NCBI GenBank assembly: GCA_003254905.1
Contig: QANU01064559.1
Span: 516,313 to 580,312, forward strand
DNA from: Nissolia schottii
Taxonomy: Eukaryota; Streptophyta; Magnoliopsida; Fabales; Fabaceae
Direction: 5' to 3'
Length of the DNA: 64,000 bases
Under the pieces are notes generated by a model. That model searched no databases, was not told where the DNA came from, and saw only the letters and a list, made by a program, of their open reading frames with translations. Positions 1-13,481 of the stretch are shown one piece after another (the stretch's first letter is position 1; each line of letters starts with the position of its first letter). Both the position numbers and the translations under genes were made by a program.

Positions 1-1880
1 TCACTTTCACCTACTTTAAAATTGCAAATCCCGCTAACTAATAATTATAATATGTTAGTCACATATATTTTTTAAAAGAAAATTTAATTTTAATTTTAAT
101 GAGACAGAGACAAATTCTGTTGAGAAACAAATTTCTGTTGTGATGACTATGTGTGTTATGTTTACATGTTTGTTCAATGTAACAGAAGGAAGATAAGAGA
201 TAGAGAGATGGAGAGATAGATTATAATATTTATGTGTTAAGTGTAGGTTTTAAAGAATTTAAAGGTCCACCAACCGGCGGTTAGAGTTTTTGAACACAAC
301 ATTTCTAAGCAAACAACCACTTCTTTCTTTCTTTCTTCCTTCTTCCTATTCTCTATATGGTTTTGTTGTTACGCCACCTAGACCTTTCTATTCTTTCTGT
401 CTTCGTTAATTAATAAATAAATAAATTAAATTAAATTGAGGAAAATATGTAGTTTTAATTATTTAAGGATAATCAGATCAACAGCTAAAGGGTTAAGTAG
501 TATTTCTCTTTAGTCATGTGTTCAAATTCTTTTCGGGAGGACAAAAAATAACCAATTATCTCTATTTCAATGGTCATGTGTTGGAACTTGTGAGATAAAA
601 TATATCGTTTGTTTTCTTGTCTGTTGAAGTTTACAAGTTATTCTAATGAGTCTAGAGTAATTAGTTTGACAAAGCTGAAATATACCTTGGTAGTAAAAAG
701 GAAAATCTAAGGACAACCAGATTTTAAAAGATGTTTAATTATAATGTTAGAGCATTTCATGGTTAGTGAAAATTTTTTTACACAAGCATCTAACTATGTT
801 TTGACATATTATTAGCACAAATGGACCTTTGAGTTAGTAAAGACGAGAATTAACTATTTTTATTGATGTGGAAAAACAGAATTGCATGCCTTTGTAATGT
901 TTACAATGACATTATAAGTTTAGGTTAAGAGGAATATAGTTCTAGTTGAGAGTCAAATTATATCTCTAAGCTCAACAAATGTTTATAAAAATATTTATCA
1001 ATGACTCACAAGTGAGAAAATCTAAATATTGAATTTAAATCACAACAATACATGAACAGAAAATCAATTGTATGAGTTAACTCAATCCAAGTTTGACTTC
1101 ATCTATAAAGTTTTAAAGTAATAGGATAAATATATAATGAAATAATATATATAATCAATGAAGACTTTACAAGGAAAAATTAATTACATTAATGAAATGA
1201 TAAATATTAAATTTAAAGCATAATAAAAATAAATAAAAAGACTAATCAAATAAAGTATTTTTTTATTAAAAATGTTACATGTGCACCTAATTTTATACAT
1301 CCATACATACACCATTAATAATGCACAAACTTTATTCTCATGAGTGCACAAACATTACAAACTTATAGATGATATTCTCAATTATACTTAATTAAGTGCA
1401 CAAAAATTATAAGTATTAAAATACAAACTTTATGTATATAAGTATAGGATGTATATATAATATATATTTTTTAGTATACGTATGACACGACTCTTTTTCA
1501 CTAAATTACTTTCATACTATTTCCTATCAAAGTTTTTTCTATTCCGTTTGTCACACGTGACATTCTTCAATAAATGATTGATGTTGAAATTTACTAATTA
1601 TCTACTCCTTTTTCTTCCAATACCAATTTTTCCACTTTATATCACACACGACACCATTATATAAATAAAACTACAAAAATAAAAACGAAAGTAGTTGGCG
1701 TTGGGAAGTAAGCAATATCTTTCATAATAAATAACATTTTTTTTCAATGTACCAAAGAATAAAAAAACCACATTTTTTTCATTGGTTGGTGCCCCCTTTG
1801 TCTCATTGAATAATAATAATAACAATAATAATAACAATAATAATAATAATTTGAAAAAGAAGAAGAAGAAATCTATATAT
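1..1880. other. Upstream intergenic DNA, no gene seen
   Basis: AT-rich non-coding DNA ahead of the BEL1-like gene. No reading frame longer than simple-sequence artefacts is visible. An interrupted AAT/AAC microsatellite lies at about 1809-1850, followed by a GAA run, and gives poly-Asn or poly-Leu frames with no meaning. The last part presumably holds the promoter of the downstream gene, but I see no convincing TATA box. Confidence 0.6.
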
Positions 1881-2980
1881 CTTGGGATTGCCACTTGTCT
1901 TGGCTTCTCCAAACAGTGGATTCTTGTCTCTCTTCAACCTCTTCTCACTACACACTTTCCATCTCTCTTCTCTCCCTCCTAACCCTTCTTGTTCCTTCTC
2001 TAAGCCTTTCAGGTATCTCTCTCTTTGTTTCTTTCATCTCTTCACCTTTATTTATTTTATTTTATTTTTGTGTGTGTGGTGTTTTTGACTTGTTATTCCA
2101 CACACCATAGCACAATGAGAATAAATATTAATAATAATAATTATGAAATTAGAAGGTTAAGATTATACTTGAGAGTTAGTTGTGGGGTGTGGTTGAATTA
2201 TGGGAATTTTGGGGGGTTTGTGGTCCTTGATTTTTGCATCATTTTCTGCTCAATTTTCTATCTGCTTTGTGTCGACAAGAATGCTTCCTTTTGCTTGGTT
2301 AACCTTACAAAGGGGCAAAATCCTATCTTTCTTAATATATGGTTAGCTTAAGATGAAAGTATCAAAGCTTATGTACATGTTCTTCTTCACAGATTTTAGC
2401 AGAAAAATGCAGAGCAGGGTCTATGTGTTTGTCAAATTAATCAACTAATCATATATTGTTCATAGAATCGAAGATCCAATGACCCTCCCCCCTCTACGTT
2501 ATGGATTTTGCTAACTAATGCCGTAAGGGTAGTGTTTAAGGAACCAAGAATAGTAGTGTCTTTTGAGTTTTTAATACTTTCAATGCATTGAAGATTTTAA
2601 AATCTCCCTTTTTCAATAAAATTCTTCCATTATTGGTTCCTTAATCAGCACCTTTAGGACAGTAGTTTACTTTTCTCTTCTTTTATAGTAAGCATATTGT
2701 TTCAAGAAAGGTATAAATTCACCCTAGGTACGAGCATATTGTTTCAAATTTTGTACAAATTAATTGTTAGGAGAGTGTCTTAGTCATGACTGTGTCCAAC
2801 AACGTAACACATTAATTTCTGAAACCAATGTTTTTGCGGTTAATAACTGAACCAGAAGCTGCATTCTTATGTTGTATCGTGTAATATGCAATGTTCTCTA
2901 CATGTCTCTGATACTGAATATGTTGTGTTGATTTTCCTTTATAACAAAAACATAATCTTTTTCTTTGTGCTTGTTACAGG
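1880..2980 (+). other. Probable 5' non-coding exon and leader intron of the BEL1-like gene
   Basis: A pyrimidine-rich stretch ending in TTTCAG followed by GTATCT at about 2010 looks like the donor of a leader exon. About 970 bp later, GTTACAG at 2974-2980 looks like the acceptor, and non-coding leader continues to the ATG at 3161. Introns in the 5' leader are usual in BEL1-like genes. This is inferred from splice signals alone; no transcript evidence is available. Confidence 0.45.
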
Positions 2981-3160
2981 TTTTTTTATTTTCTCCTTCA
3001 TCGCCATATAAGATTGCATAGCAAAGAGGGTAACATTTTATAGCACAGCATCGCTGCTATTGAAGAAGAAGATGTCAATTGCTGAGACTCCATTTTGAAG
3101 GGACCACAAATATAAGTCTCACACCTTTTCAAATTGCAAAACAAATCATATATCGTGATC

Positions 3161-6100
3161 ATGTTTCAGAACCAATCCTTTTCTTCAGGGTCCTATGAGG
3201 ACATGTTGTCCGGGACTACCCTATTGCCTCATCATAACAACTACACTGAATCCGTAGGATTGCAAAATGAGTTGAAGTTTATAACATCTCTATGTGACAC
3301 AGTGTCAATGCAGCCTGTCGATGGCTCCGGCACCGGCAATTTGTCCCGTGTCGTTGTTTCTAGGGCGCAATTGGGACTCGTAGACAGCGATCAGAACATG
3401 CAGGGACAGGGCTTGTCCCTTAGCCTTGGGACGGTGATGCCTTCTATTTCATCTGTGCCTCCCTTTCAGTACCAATATCCCAACAACTCTAGTTCCTCAT
3501 CGCTAATGAATAATGCTCCGATGCAAAACTTAAAGGTGAACGACACGCCTCATAGAGAAGACGATGAGGCCACCCGGCATAGGGGATTGAGAAATGCTGA
3601 GTGCATGGATTCCGTATCCTTTGGAGGATTTTACAAGAGGGAGGGTTTATATAATGGTACACACTCCTCAATGTGCCTTAATGAAGGGCAACCAGGTTTT
3701 TCTAACACTGTCTTGAACTCTCAATACCTTAAGGCGGCGCAGGAGTTGCTCAACGAGATAGTCAGTGTCCGGAAGGCTTTGAAGCAGCCCGGATTGGAGA
3801 AGCAACAGAGTTTCTGTGACGCCGGATTGGATGGCTCCAAAGACTCTGATGGGAAATCTACCGGCCAATCTATGCACATATCTTCGGCCCCTAGTGGCTC
3901 TACCGCAAACTCCTCGTCTGAGCTATCGCCTGCGGAACGACAGAATTTGTTGGACAAGAAGACTAAACTCTTGGCCATGTTAGACGAGGTAAAACCTCTG
4001 GAGACTGTTATTGGTAAAACATAAATCTTTCCTATTCCCTTCCATATAATCACTTTGGTTTTTCCCCAGTTTATTTGGATATCATATAGTTGTTTTTCTA
4101 ATTTATCTTCCAAAATAAAATCGAGTAAACCTTCAAATTCGTCTCTGGGGTTGTCAACGTCGATTAAGTTCGTCCCCAAGTTATGAAAATAGTAATATTA
4201 GTCCCTAAGGTTGCCAAAAGCTGTTCAAGTTAATCCCTTGAAGGGACTAATTTGACCGATGTTGAAGGACTAACTTGACCGGCTTTTGGAAACATCATGG
4301 ACTAATATGACCATTTCCATAACCTCTAGACAAACTTGACCTATGCTAACAACTCCAGGGACGAATTTGAATGTTTACCATTCATTCATAAGTCTTTGCA
4401 TATGCTTAACTTTTGGGAGAGTTAGTCCTTGACACTTTGTACCTTTTATTAGTTACTGTCTATGTTTCTAATTAATCTGTCTTTAGAATATCTGAAGTGC
4501 TCTATATTGCATCGATGGTAATTTCACTGGATACTATTTGTGATTATGAGTAATATAAGTGATTTGGTTACAAAAATGTAACTAACACTTAACCCTTTCT
4601 ATGTGCTTCTTAGGTAGATAAAAGATACAGACAGTACTGCCATCAGATACAGATTGTGGTGTCAGCGTTCGACATGGTTTCCGGGTGTGGAGCCGCCGAG
4701 CCATACACTGCGCTCGCCTTGCGCACAATTTCGCGCCACTTTCGATGCCTGCGCGATGCTATCAGCAGGCAGATTCAAGCGACTCAAAGGAGCCTTGGAG
4801 AACAAGAGGGGATACCACGCCTCCGGAATGTTGATCAGCAGCTCAGGCAGCCAAAGGCCCTTCAGCAACTCAGTGTAATGAGACATGCTTGGAGGCCTCA
4901 GAGAGGGCTTCCCGAAAGCTCGGTTTCGATACTCCGTGCATGGCTATTCGAGCATTTCCTTCATCCGTAAGTCACACTATGCTCATTATTTTTCTTAATT
5001 AGTGCCATTTTGACAATTCTAGGCAAGTTTATTCTAATAATTGTTCTTTGAATTTTCTTTGGTGCCAGTTATCCAAATGATTCGGAGAAGATTATGCTGG
5101 CAAGGCAAACAGGCTTGACCAGAAACCAGGTACATTAATTGATTTTACAATCTACAAATAATCTATAGAGTGAATACTCAAATTAATTCTCCAAAGGTTT
5201 TCGGGACATCAAGTTAGTCCTCTAAAGATGTTTGACATTCATTTGCTATATTTAAAATGAACATCAGTTAGTCTGCCGGTGTATATTTAGGCATCAATTT
5301 GGTCCTTACGATGAAGGATGAAACTGATGTAAACAAATCTAGGAAGGACTAGTTCGATAGATATGATACTCCAAGATTGTGATAACCTAGGCTTGAGGGT
5401 GCATTTGTTTCGGATTTTGAAAAATGATTAAAAAGGTGATTTTTTTTCTTTTTTCTTTTAGAGTTGATAAAGTTGAAATCAAATTTGAGATTTTGATTAT
5501 TTTTAAAAATTTATACAACTGTATGAGAAGTGCTTTCTGCAGTTTAAAAAAAGTGACTTTTTTGTCAAACAAGCTAAAACAGAAGTACCATTAGTCCTGT
5601 GCCATGGTGGCTAACCTTTATTTTTGGTTCATACTAGGTGGCAAATTGGTTCATCAATGCGAGGGTGCGTCTCTGGAAGCCAATGGTTGAAGAAATGTAC
5701 AAAGACGAGTTTGGTGATTCCGAGATGAGCTGCAACTTTTCATCTGAAAACGACACACCTAACGCTTCTTCAAGAGACGATGTTCAAGCATCCGATAACA
5801 AACCGGAAGAAGAGTCACAGGACAACCTTGTAACTCTTGATAGTGCCATCCAACATAGGCAACTCCAAATTAGTGATCATGGACAAAATGTCATGGATTC
5901 TAGGACTAGGAACAACAACCACCCTTACTCAAATGCTTCTGCTATACCAATCAGCAACCACAATGTTGACGGTGGATGCTGCCTTATGGATTCTACTACT
6001 GCTCCTGCCGCCACATGTGTTCTATCGGAGTTCGGAAACTTTGGCGGCCATGTGTCGCTCGCTTTGGAGTTGAGGAACTGCGACGTAAGGAGTACTAACC

Positions 6101-6219
6101 AGACGGCATCATTGGCTTCTTCCTCGGTGACCGATTTGCTGGATTATCATTTGACAGACCCCGGAAAGCAGCAGCACACGTTTGGGAATCCACATCTGTT
6201 ACATGAGTTTGTTGTATGA
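3161..6219 (+). CDS. BEL1-like homeodomain (BLH) transcription factor
   Basis: Exons are 3161-3988, 4614-4966, 5069-5129 and 5638-6219. All joins are GT-AG and in frame and give 607 aa. I chose the ATG at 3161 because the frame upstream has only a TTG. The protein carries the BELL-class layout: a GLSLSL ZIBEL-like motif near residue 87, a SKY-type box ([13 protein letters not shown]) near 180, the BELL domain (LDEVDKRY, then [13 protein letters not shown] and [13 protein letters not shown]), and a TALE homeodomain ([17 protein letters not shown], ending in [20 protein letters not shown]). A second ZIBEL-like motif, VSLALEL, lies near the C terminus. Family knowledge: BLH proteins pair with KNOX proteins and regulate meristem and organ development in the nucleus. 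The TALE homeodomain is split by the 61-bp exon 3, as is typical. Introns 1 and 3 contain fold-back repeats. Which BLH orthologue this is cannot be settled from sequence reading. Confidence 0.95.
4130..4390. repeat. Fold-back repeat in BEL1-like intron 1
   Basis: The left half has GTCCCTAAGGTTGCCAAAAG-like text and the right half its reverse complement (CTTTTGGAAAC near 4282, with GGACTAATATGACC following). The whole stretch can therefore pair with itself over about 250 bp. Similar AAATTxGTCC / GGACxAATTT stretches occur elsewhere in the window (5170-5375, 13960-14170, 24200-24405, 28850-28975, 35215-35450). I take it to be a non-autonomous DNA transposon of the MITE/fold-back kind. Confidence 0.55.
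5165..5380. repeat. Fold-back repeat in BEL1-like intron 3
   Basis: AATTAATTCTCCAAAGG on the left and AAGGACTAGTTCG on the right, with GTTAGTCCTC and GGTCCTTACG between, form the same degenerate self-complementary pattern seen in intron 1. It lies between exon 3 (ending 5129) and exon 4 (from 5638) and does not disturb the splice sites. Confidence 0.45.
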
Positions 6220-7952
6220 CATGTGAAAATGTTAAATTGTATTATCTCCTTTTTTTTGGTTAAATTTTTCACCGCATATATATCGTATTCATTTTGCAAC
6301 ACATTATTTGTAGGCTAAGAAGCATTGGCACAAAATACGACACATCGACACATCAATTTTAAAATTTTACAAGACAACATATAGATATACAATTAGGTTG
6401 TTTCTCTAATACCTGATAGGGTAAATATTCTATGCTACTTAATTTATCTATTTTGAATAATTTTTATAATTAATTTTATCAAATTTTATTATTATTTCAT
6501 GATCTAATATGACATATTAATAGATATAATGTACTAAATTATTATTTTTAAATACAATATTTGTAGAGAAGTGCATCGTAAGCTCAAGTGGTTCGCAAAT
6601 CTCGAAACTTCTTATAAGTTAGCTCTTTCAATTTTTGACTAATGAAAAATTTATTATGATTATATAGAATATGAAATTATAACAAAATTTAATGAATTTA
6701 GTTGTAAAAATTATAAAAAATTAGTGAATTAAGTACCATGAGGTATTACCTCATGGAGTATTTAAGTAACCACCATGCAATTAAATATTTATAATAAATC
6801 TCTAATATTTTCCTTGATTGATATTAAATTGCTAATTTTTTGATATTTTTTAAATTTCTTTTAAAATATATGGAACATTTAAGATATCATTTGCTTAATT
6901 TTCTAAGAGTTCATATTATATAAATATGACTCAAAACATTCTTAGATATAATTTAGATACATTTAGACACAACTAATTATAAAATTTTTTACGAGTGTCC
7001 TCGTGTGTTGGTATTTATGCTTAGGTCAGTTTTAGTTAGTTTGTTTCAACTTTTGTTGTCATACTTCTCCTACTTTGATCGTGGAAAAGGTAAATCGGGT
7101 CACTTTTACGGCTGTAACAGTACCATTCCACTAATTAGAGATGTTGATGAAGGTTTTAACTTTTAAGTACTTGAATTAGCGCGTTTTGTTTCATTGATGG
7201 ATAGGAGATATCTCATGGGACGTTTCATGTATTTTAGATGTTCCATTAGTGGCTCAATGAATTTTGATGGCAGGGTTTCATGTTCTGTGCTATGAATTTT
7301 GATCTTCTATCTCGTTCTTCAACATCTACGCTTTGATTCTTCTTTGAGCTTTGATTCTCTCTCTTTCCTTAGCTTTATGATCCTCTAGAGTTGATCGGGC
7401 ATATCAAATTAAATCATAAAATAATTAATAAAATTTGATAATTTTAAAAGAAAAACAAATCTCTTAATAAAACACAATTCTTTTTTCATATATTCAAATA
7501 ACAAAATTAAAAATATAAGAAAACAACTTGTAGAAAAATAGTCTCATATAACCATAGAGTAAACCTTGTGTTATCACAAGATTGATTGAGTGATAGATAA
7601 GATTGTCCATTTTTTAAAGAATCTCATGTTACATAATTTTAAGTTGAATTAGTATATCCTACTAATAGCGAAGTCAAAATATCCTCGCATAAAACAAAAA
7701 ATTAAAGTAACTCTTCAGATTCATAAAGTTAAGTTGATTCCCTAATTATAAAAATAATTATATTAATTTTTAATGTTGCGACACTCCCATAATACTTACC
7801 TTTTATTTGCAGATATAAAACAAAGAAAAGAAAAGAAAAGACAGTGTAAGCTGATATTTTTGTTCGTTCCTGATTATTGTGGAGTTGAATTGTGCAGTGG
7901 TTTGAGCTCGAGAGAAAGAGAAGCAAAGCGTAGCACGAACCGTACCGTAAGA
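6220..7952. other. Intergenic DNA between BEL1-like and HflX genes
   Basis: The first ~100 bp should be the 3' untranslated region of the BEL1-like gene. The rest is AT-rich with no coding signal. One perfect 10-bp inverted repeat (CCATGAGGTA / TACCTCATGG) lies near 6737-6757. The HflX promoter and leader must lie in the last few hundred bases; a GAAAA-rich stretch is near 7825 but no clear TATA box was seen. Confidence 0.5.
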
Positions 7953-10900
7953 ATGAGCGCGAGCACTCCCTACAGTTCGGCAATTCAACCGCCACCGGTC
8001 ATTCAAGAGCAACGCCACTATCTCCTCCCATCAATCATTCCTGTTCGCCCGTTACTGCTCCCTTCCCCTCTCAGGAACCGGACCAATCGGTTTCCCTCCA
8101 CCTCCTACGTTCTCCAAAACGACGCCGTTTCATCCACGATTCAGTTACACTCCACCACCACACACCAGCGCAATGAAGAGCCAGAGCCAGAACCAGGAGC
8201 AGCTCCACCAGGTGGGTGCGTGCGTGCGTGCGTGCGTTTGTTACGATTTCCATGCGTCGATAGTATTATATTGTGCATAATCTTCTCGGCAATTTTTAAA
8301 TATGGTTCAGTTAGTGTTGCTGCTGAAACGAAATCGGAAGAGAAAGTAACGAAGCTTCGGAAGAAGAGAATTGAAGAAGAAGAGGACAGTATTGATAACC
8401 GCTTCAAGCTCCGCAATGGAAGAGAGGTTCGTCCGTTAGTCGTTTTATTTTTTCAGTTTATTATTATTATTATTATTAATCGATTTTGAGTTTATTTGTT
8501 TTTTGTTGTTTTTTTCTTTTGTGTGTTAGGTTTTTGAAGAGAAAGCGTACCTTGTAGGGGTTGAGCGGAAGGGTGATATGGAGGATTATTTTGGGATAGA
8601 AGAATCGCTGAGGGAATTGGAACAGCTAGCTGACACTGCTGGGTTAATGGTTGTTGGCTCTACGTACCAAAAGTAAGTGCTTATGTGGTTTGATTCAATT
8701 TGAAATATGGCATAGTTCAACTTAAGTATGTGGCATTGAGGAGGTTCGTCCATTATGGGAGAGGTGAGGGGAACAAATCTTGGTCATTAAATCATAATTG
8801 GATGGTAAAGATTAAAAGTCACTTGATTTTATGTTTCAATCATGACTATTATTAGACGCTCTCACTTGGTATGCTCCCCATTGGTCTTGTGTCGAATCAC
8901 ATGCTTCACTCTTTATGCGGTGTAAAACTTAGCACCACACCACATAGTTCTCTGGAAGTTGAATGTTTTAGGGTTTCTTCATGTTTGATTCTCTTGATGT
9001 CTCTATTATGTTGCAGTTTTTATTTGCATGCATAGTAACCAGTAACGGAGTTCCATTCATTCCATTTATTTTCAATTACCAGAATACCGCTCCTTGTTTA
9101 AGATAAGACACTACGACTTTGTCTCATCCATGTAGCTGACTTCACCTAGTGTAACTAGGCTCGGTTGTTGTTGTACCCGAAAACCACTTCTTGATGGGCT
9201 GATGAATTTGCTATATTTAATTTTTTATTTTATTTTTCGTTTTTCTTTTGATGTTGCATTTGCACATTTGTATACATTGGTTCATGTGTAATTTTCTTTT
9301 CCCTTCTGCTCCCTTTTCATTTTTTTGGTCTGTTGGCATGACAATAATATGAGATTCAATCCGTGTCTTTTGCTATGGCTTCTCCCCTTCATCATGCTGT
9401 TGATAATTAATGGAAGGGTTTCATTATCATGGTTTTCTGCTTTACGGAAAACTGAAACCGTGTACAGGCTATACCAGTAATCCTATCTTTTTTCCCTTTG
9501 AAAATCGTTAGTTACTAAATACATATGTTGTCTCTTTGTTTCTTTTGAGATAACATATTGTCAGTTGACTCAGTTTTTGAACTACTATGAATTGTACAGG
9601 CTTACTTCTCCAAACCCTAGGACATACATTGGCTCTGGTAAGGTTTCTGAAATTAAGAGTGCAATTCGTGCATTGGACGTTGAAACTGTGATCTTTGACG
9701 ATGAGCTGTCAGCTGGGTAAGGGCCTTTTTTTTTTTTTTCATCATATTATGGCATCCAGTTGCATGATATTTAGACTAATTTTTTTACTTTGTTATGAAG
9801 TAAAGAAAAGTAAAAATTAGTCTTATTAAAAATGATGCCATTGGTGATAATTGGGATAAAAATCTATGTCCATTTAGATTTTAGACCAAGGCTGCTTTGG
9901 AGGTTCTGTTAAAAACTTGGTATCTATTGTAAATGATGATGGATGATTTGGAACCTTCTAAGTTTTAAAGTCAAGTTACTGCATAAGGAATGTCCCTCTG
10001 CATCTAACATGATATTACTTCCTCTGCTAATTCCAGGCAATTACGCAACTTGGAAAAGGTTTTTGGTGGAGACGTGAGAGTTTGTGACAGAACTGCTCTC
10101 ATCCTTGATATATTTAATCAGCGGGCAGCAACACATGAAGCATCTTTACAGGTAATTATAAATTAGAATTAGATATGTTTTTCTTCTATTTGGTTTTTGG
10201 TTACCGGAATCAGCTTTGGCAAGTAAGCGAAATTTAAATCCATTTTCTAACAAATCATATGGTCTTTCTAGGTTTCATTAGCACAAATGGAATACCAACT
10301 ACCTCGTTTAACAAAAATGTGGACTCATCTTGAGCGTCAATCAGGAGGAAAGGTGAAGGGAATGGGAGAGAAACAAATAGAAGTGGACAAGCGTATTTTG
10401 CGTAACCAAGTAAGGAAACAGTCATCTACAATCGCTGATTACATACATTATACATTTCTTTGAAATTTCACTGGTACTTCTGTTGTTCCTCTGGAATCTT
10501 AGTTTTGGAAGGATATATCTAATGCCTGTGCTTTGACAGATAGGTGTTCTTAAGAAAGAGCTAGAATCTGTTAGGAAACACCGACAGCAGTACCGTAACA
10601 GGCGTTTCTCAGTACCTGTGCCAGTGGTTTCCTTGGTTAGTTCTTTACTATCATATTAATGCCATTTTTTGTTTGGCTGATATTGGCTTTGTAGCTTGTA
10701 CATCATGGTGATGTGTGCCATACATATTATCATTCTTTTGTATGTTCTGTTTTGATACCTACTTATTTGACAACATTGTAGGTTGGTTACACGAATGCTG
10801 GTAAGAGTACACTTTTAAAACAATTAACTGGAGCAGATGTTCTTGCCGAGGATAAATTATTTGCAACTTTAGATCCAACAACAAGGAGGGTACAGGTCAG

Positions 10901-13481
10901 TCAAAATAAACATGAGAATTTCCCATTTTTTAATCACAAACTATTAATTGTCTTTGTATTCTTGATTGCTTTCAACTATTGTGCATATCTTTCATATTTG
11001 TAATGATATTCCACCAATATTGGAGACCATCTTCAATTCTTCTTTTGCTAAATAAAGAACTAGTCCAAAAGCTTATAATATCCTTTATCTTACTGCATAG
11101 CCATGTCCTATGTTACAGTGTGCTACTGCTGTGCAACAACAGCAAAAATAGTTAATTTTTTACTTTTTTAAGAAGAAATAAGATGCTGGAGAATGAGTCT
11201 TCTGCAGTTTAAATCATTGTTAATTTAACATGCCGTGCTTTTGTCTTTTGCTTTCATCCAGCTGAAGAATGGAAAGGAGTTTCTCCTGACAGACACTGTT
11301 GGTTTTATTCAGAAGTTACCTACTACACTAGTAAGAAAGAGAACTCTGTCACAATTAATTCTGCTCTATTCGATGACAAAAACTATGCTGTTTATAATTT
11401 GTATTGATTCTTAACATGATTCACTGTCAAATTCACACGTTGCTGTAAAACTTCAAATAATCTCAGAAAATTGTTTTTTCTGCTTCTGTAGGTTGCTGCC
11501 TTCAGAGCAACGCTGGAGGAGATAGCAGAATCATCACTATTGGTTCATGTAGTTGATATCAGGTTATATATATTGGTTAAGCTGCTGGGAGGAACTTTAT
11601 TATTAGAAAGAAGAAAGTTAGTAGAACTAGTGGTGTTGACCTATATTATTCTCTCATCAATTACTTTTTGTGAGGTGCAGCCACCCACTGGCAGAGCAAC
11701 AAATAAATGCTGTGGACAAAGTTCTGTCAGAACTAGATGTATCATCAATTCCAAGATTGATGGTCTGGAACAAGGTATTGGAGAACAGTTTTGTTGGTTT
11801 TCACGTTCTGAAAATAGGGTGATGAGTTATCCCATTTCCCTTTATCTTTGTTAATTTGTATAGAATAGGAGAAATGCTATATCCTTCTACACACTAAATA
11901 GAGTAAAAAGTAATTGCAATCAATGTCTTGGAATCTTAAAAAACAATGAAAAGTCAATTCATTTAGTATGTATGAGGATTTTGTAGGAGGATATAACATT
12001 ACTCTTAGAATAGATATAAATATTGGGGTATTGCATATGTAGTTCATTCAATTGATTGATTTGTTCCATAATTTGGTTAAATGGTATTTGGGACCTTAGC
12101 CTATTCTATTAGAGTTTGTTTGTTTCAGCTTATTTAGCAAAAAATCACGTTTTTTTTCCTTTTCTTTTTTAAAAAAAACCTTAGATCCTGACTCTTGTAT
12201 AATTTCTAAAAATAATCAGAACCTCAAAAAAATCTACATTTTTTCAGCCTAAGCTAAAAAGAATAGCTTTTCAGAAAAATCTCATTTTAGCTTATTGAGC
12301 TCTATAACAAATCATTTTTTTAATCAATTTTTTTTAAAATCTGAAACAAACACTCATTGATACGTTTACGGGCAAAACTACTGTCAATTATTGTCAATAG
12401 TTGGTCAAGGGAGGTAGCGCACGTATATTTGGAATACACGAGTCCTTTTCAAGCCTGTTGTCAGGTCCTGTATATACAGTGTCGAATTACAGGTTGAACA
12501 TTCTGGTATATCTGATTTCTTATGGCAGGTTGATAAGGCTAGCGATCCCCAGAAAATCAGGCTAGAAGCTGAAAAAAGAGAAGATGTTGTATGCATATCA
12601 GCATTAAATGGTGATGGCTTACAAGAATTCTGTAATGCAGTTCAAGACAAACTAAAGGTACGAACTTGAAGTCAGTCTGAATATGAATAATTCAACATAT
12701 GCATTTATTTACTGTATGATATTTATGTTGCCTGTTCATTAGAAACGTATACATTTGATAATCAAAATGTTTTTCTTCTTTAACAGGACTCCATGGTATG
12801 GGTGGAAGCTTTGGTACCATTTGAAAATGGGGACCTTCTCAGCACCATACACCAGGTTGGGATGGTTGAGAAAACGGTAAGTAAAGTCCCTTGCCCATTT
12901 ACCAATACCCTTTCAACAAGACTGTTGTAGACGCAAATACAAATTTTAAGAGAACCCAACCTAAGGGTTTGTTTGGTTTCTATTTTGGTTTCCTGTTTTT
13001 AATTTGTTTTTTCTTTTTTAGGATTTTATAAAGGAAATAATGAAAACAAGAAAATCCCGTTTACTATTTTTCGTTTTGTACTTCCACTATTTCTTTTATA
13101 AAATCTTGAAAATAGGAAACACATTAAAAAATAAAAAATGAAAACACAAACCAAACATACCCGTAAAGTGCTTTTAATTTCTATTCGACAAAAAACAAGT
13201 GTTTATTTTGTTTCTTTCTCTCTCTCGTAACATGGCATGATCATGTAAATGTTAATAACAAACACGGGAGGATTCTAATCCACTATAAGATTGTATTTTT
13301 ACTTTATATGTCATATCATGGTTTTTCCTACTTGTTATTATTGGATTCCCTTAACACTATCACTATTGATTCACATACATAGGAATATACAGAGAGAGGG
13401 ACATATATCAAGGCACATGTGCCCCTGCGTTTTGCAAGATTGCTTACACCCATGAGGCAACTGTGTGTATCACAACCTTAA
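7953..13481 (+). CDS. HflX-family GTPase, probably organellar
   Basis: Fourteen exons: 7953-8211, 8311-8426, 8530-8672, 9600-9716, 10037-10151, 10272-10409, 10540-10635, 10782-10895, 11262-11330, 11492-11562, 11681-11774, 12529-12657, 12787-12876 and 13383-13481. They join in frame to 549 aa. The first ~85 residues are rich in Ser, Thr, Pro and Arg, poor in acids until residue 75, and read as a transit peptide. The HflX N-terminal domain follows, then the GTPase domain: G1 GYTNAGKST near 330-338, DPTTRR (G2), DTVGF near 376, NKVD at 443-446 and SAL at 468-470. HflX is a ribosome-associated GTPase that splits stalled bacterial-type ribosomes; plant copies work in chloroplasts or mitochondria. 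The chloroplast location is inferred from the leader. The exon 1 donor is directly followed by a GTGC microsatellite. Confidence 0.93.
8212..8236 (+). repeat. GTGC tetranucleotide microsatellite at splice donor
   Basis: About five GTGC/GCGT units begin right at the donor of HflX exon 1 (CAG|GTGGGT). Reading through instead of splicing would give an Arg-Ala-Cys run, then depart from the HflX sequence. The exon 1-exon 2 phase (1 then 2 bases) confirms that the GT at 8212 is used. Confidence 0.8.
9118..9180 (+). repeat. Retroposon tail in HflX intron 3
   Basis: CATCCATGTAGCTGACTTCACCTAGTG followed within 20 bp by GGTTGTTGTTG. The same block (CATGTAACTGACCCCA..., ending in a TTG run) occurs twice in peroxidase intron 1. 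The TTG-repeat end suggests the 3' tail of a SINE or LINE. The family name is not certain. Confidence 0.5.

Noticed and set aside
1637..2110. Several overlapping short frames with poly-Leu, poly-Asn or poly-Lys
   Set aside because: They translate the AAT/GAA microsatellite and the pyrimidine-rich leader; there is no conserved content.
7773..7952. Upstream in-frame extension of HflX exon 1
   Set aside because: The frame is open to 7773 but the sequence reads like leader DNA. The ATG at 7953 starts a typical Ser/Thr/Arg-rich transit peptide, so it was preferred; the earlier ATG remains a minor alternative.
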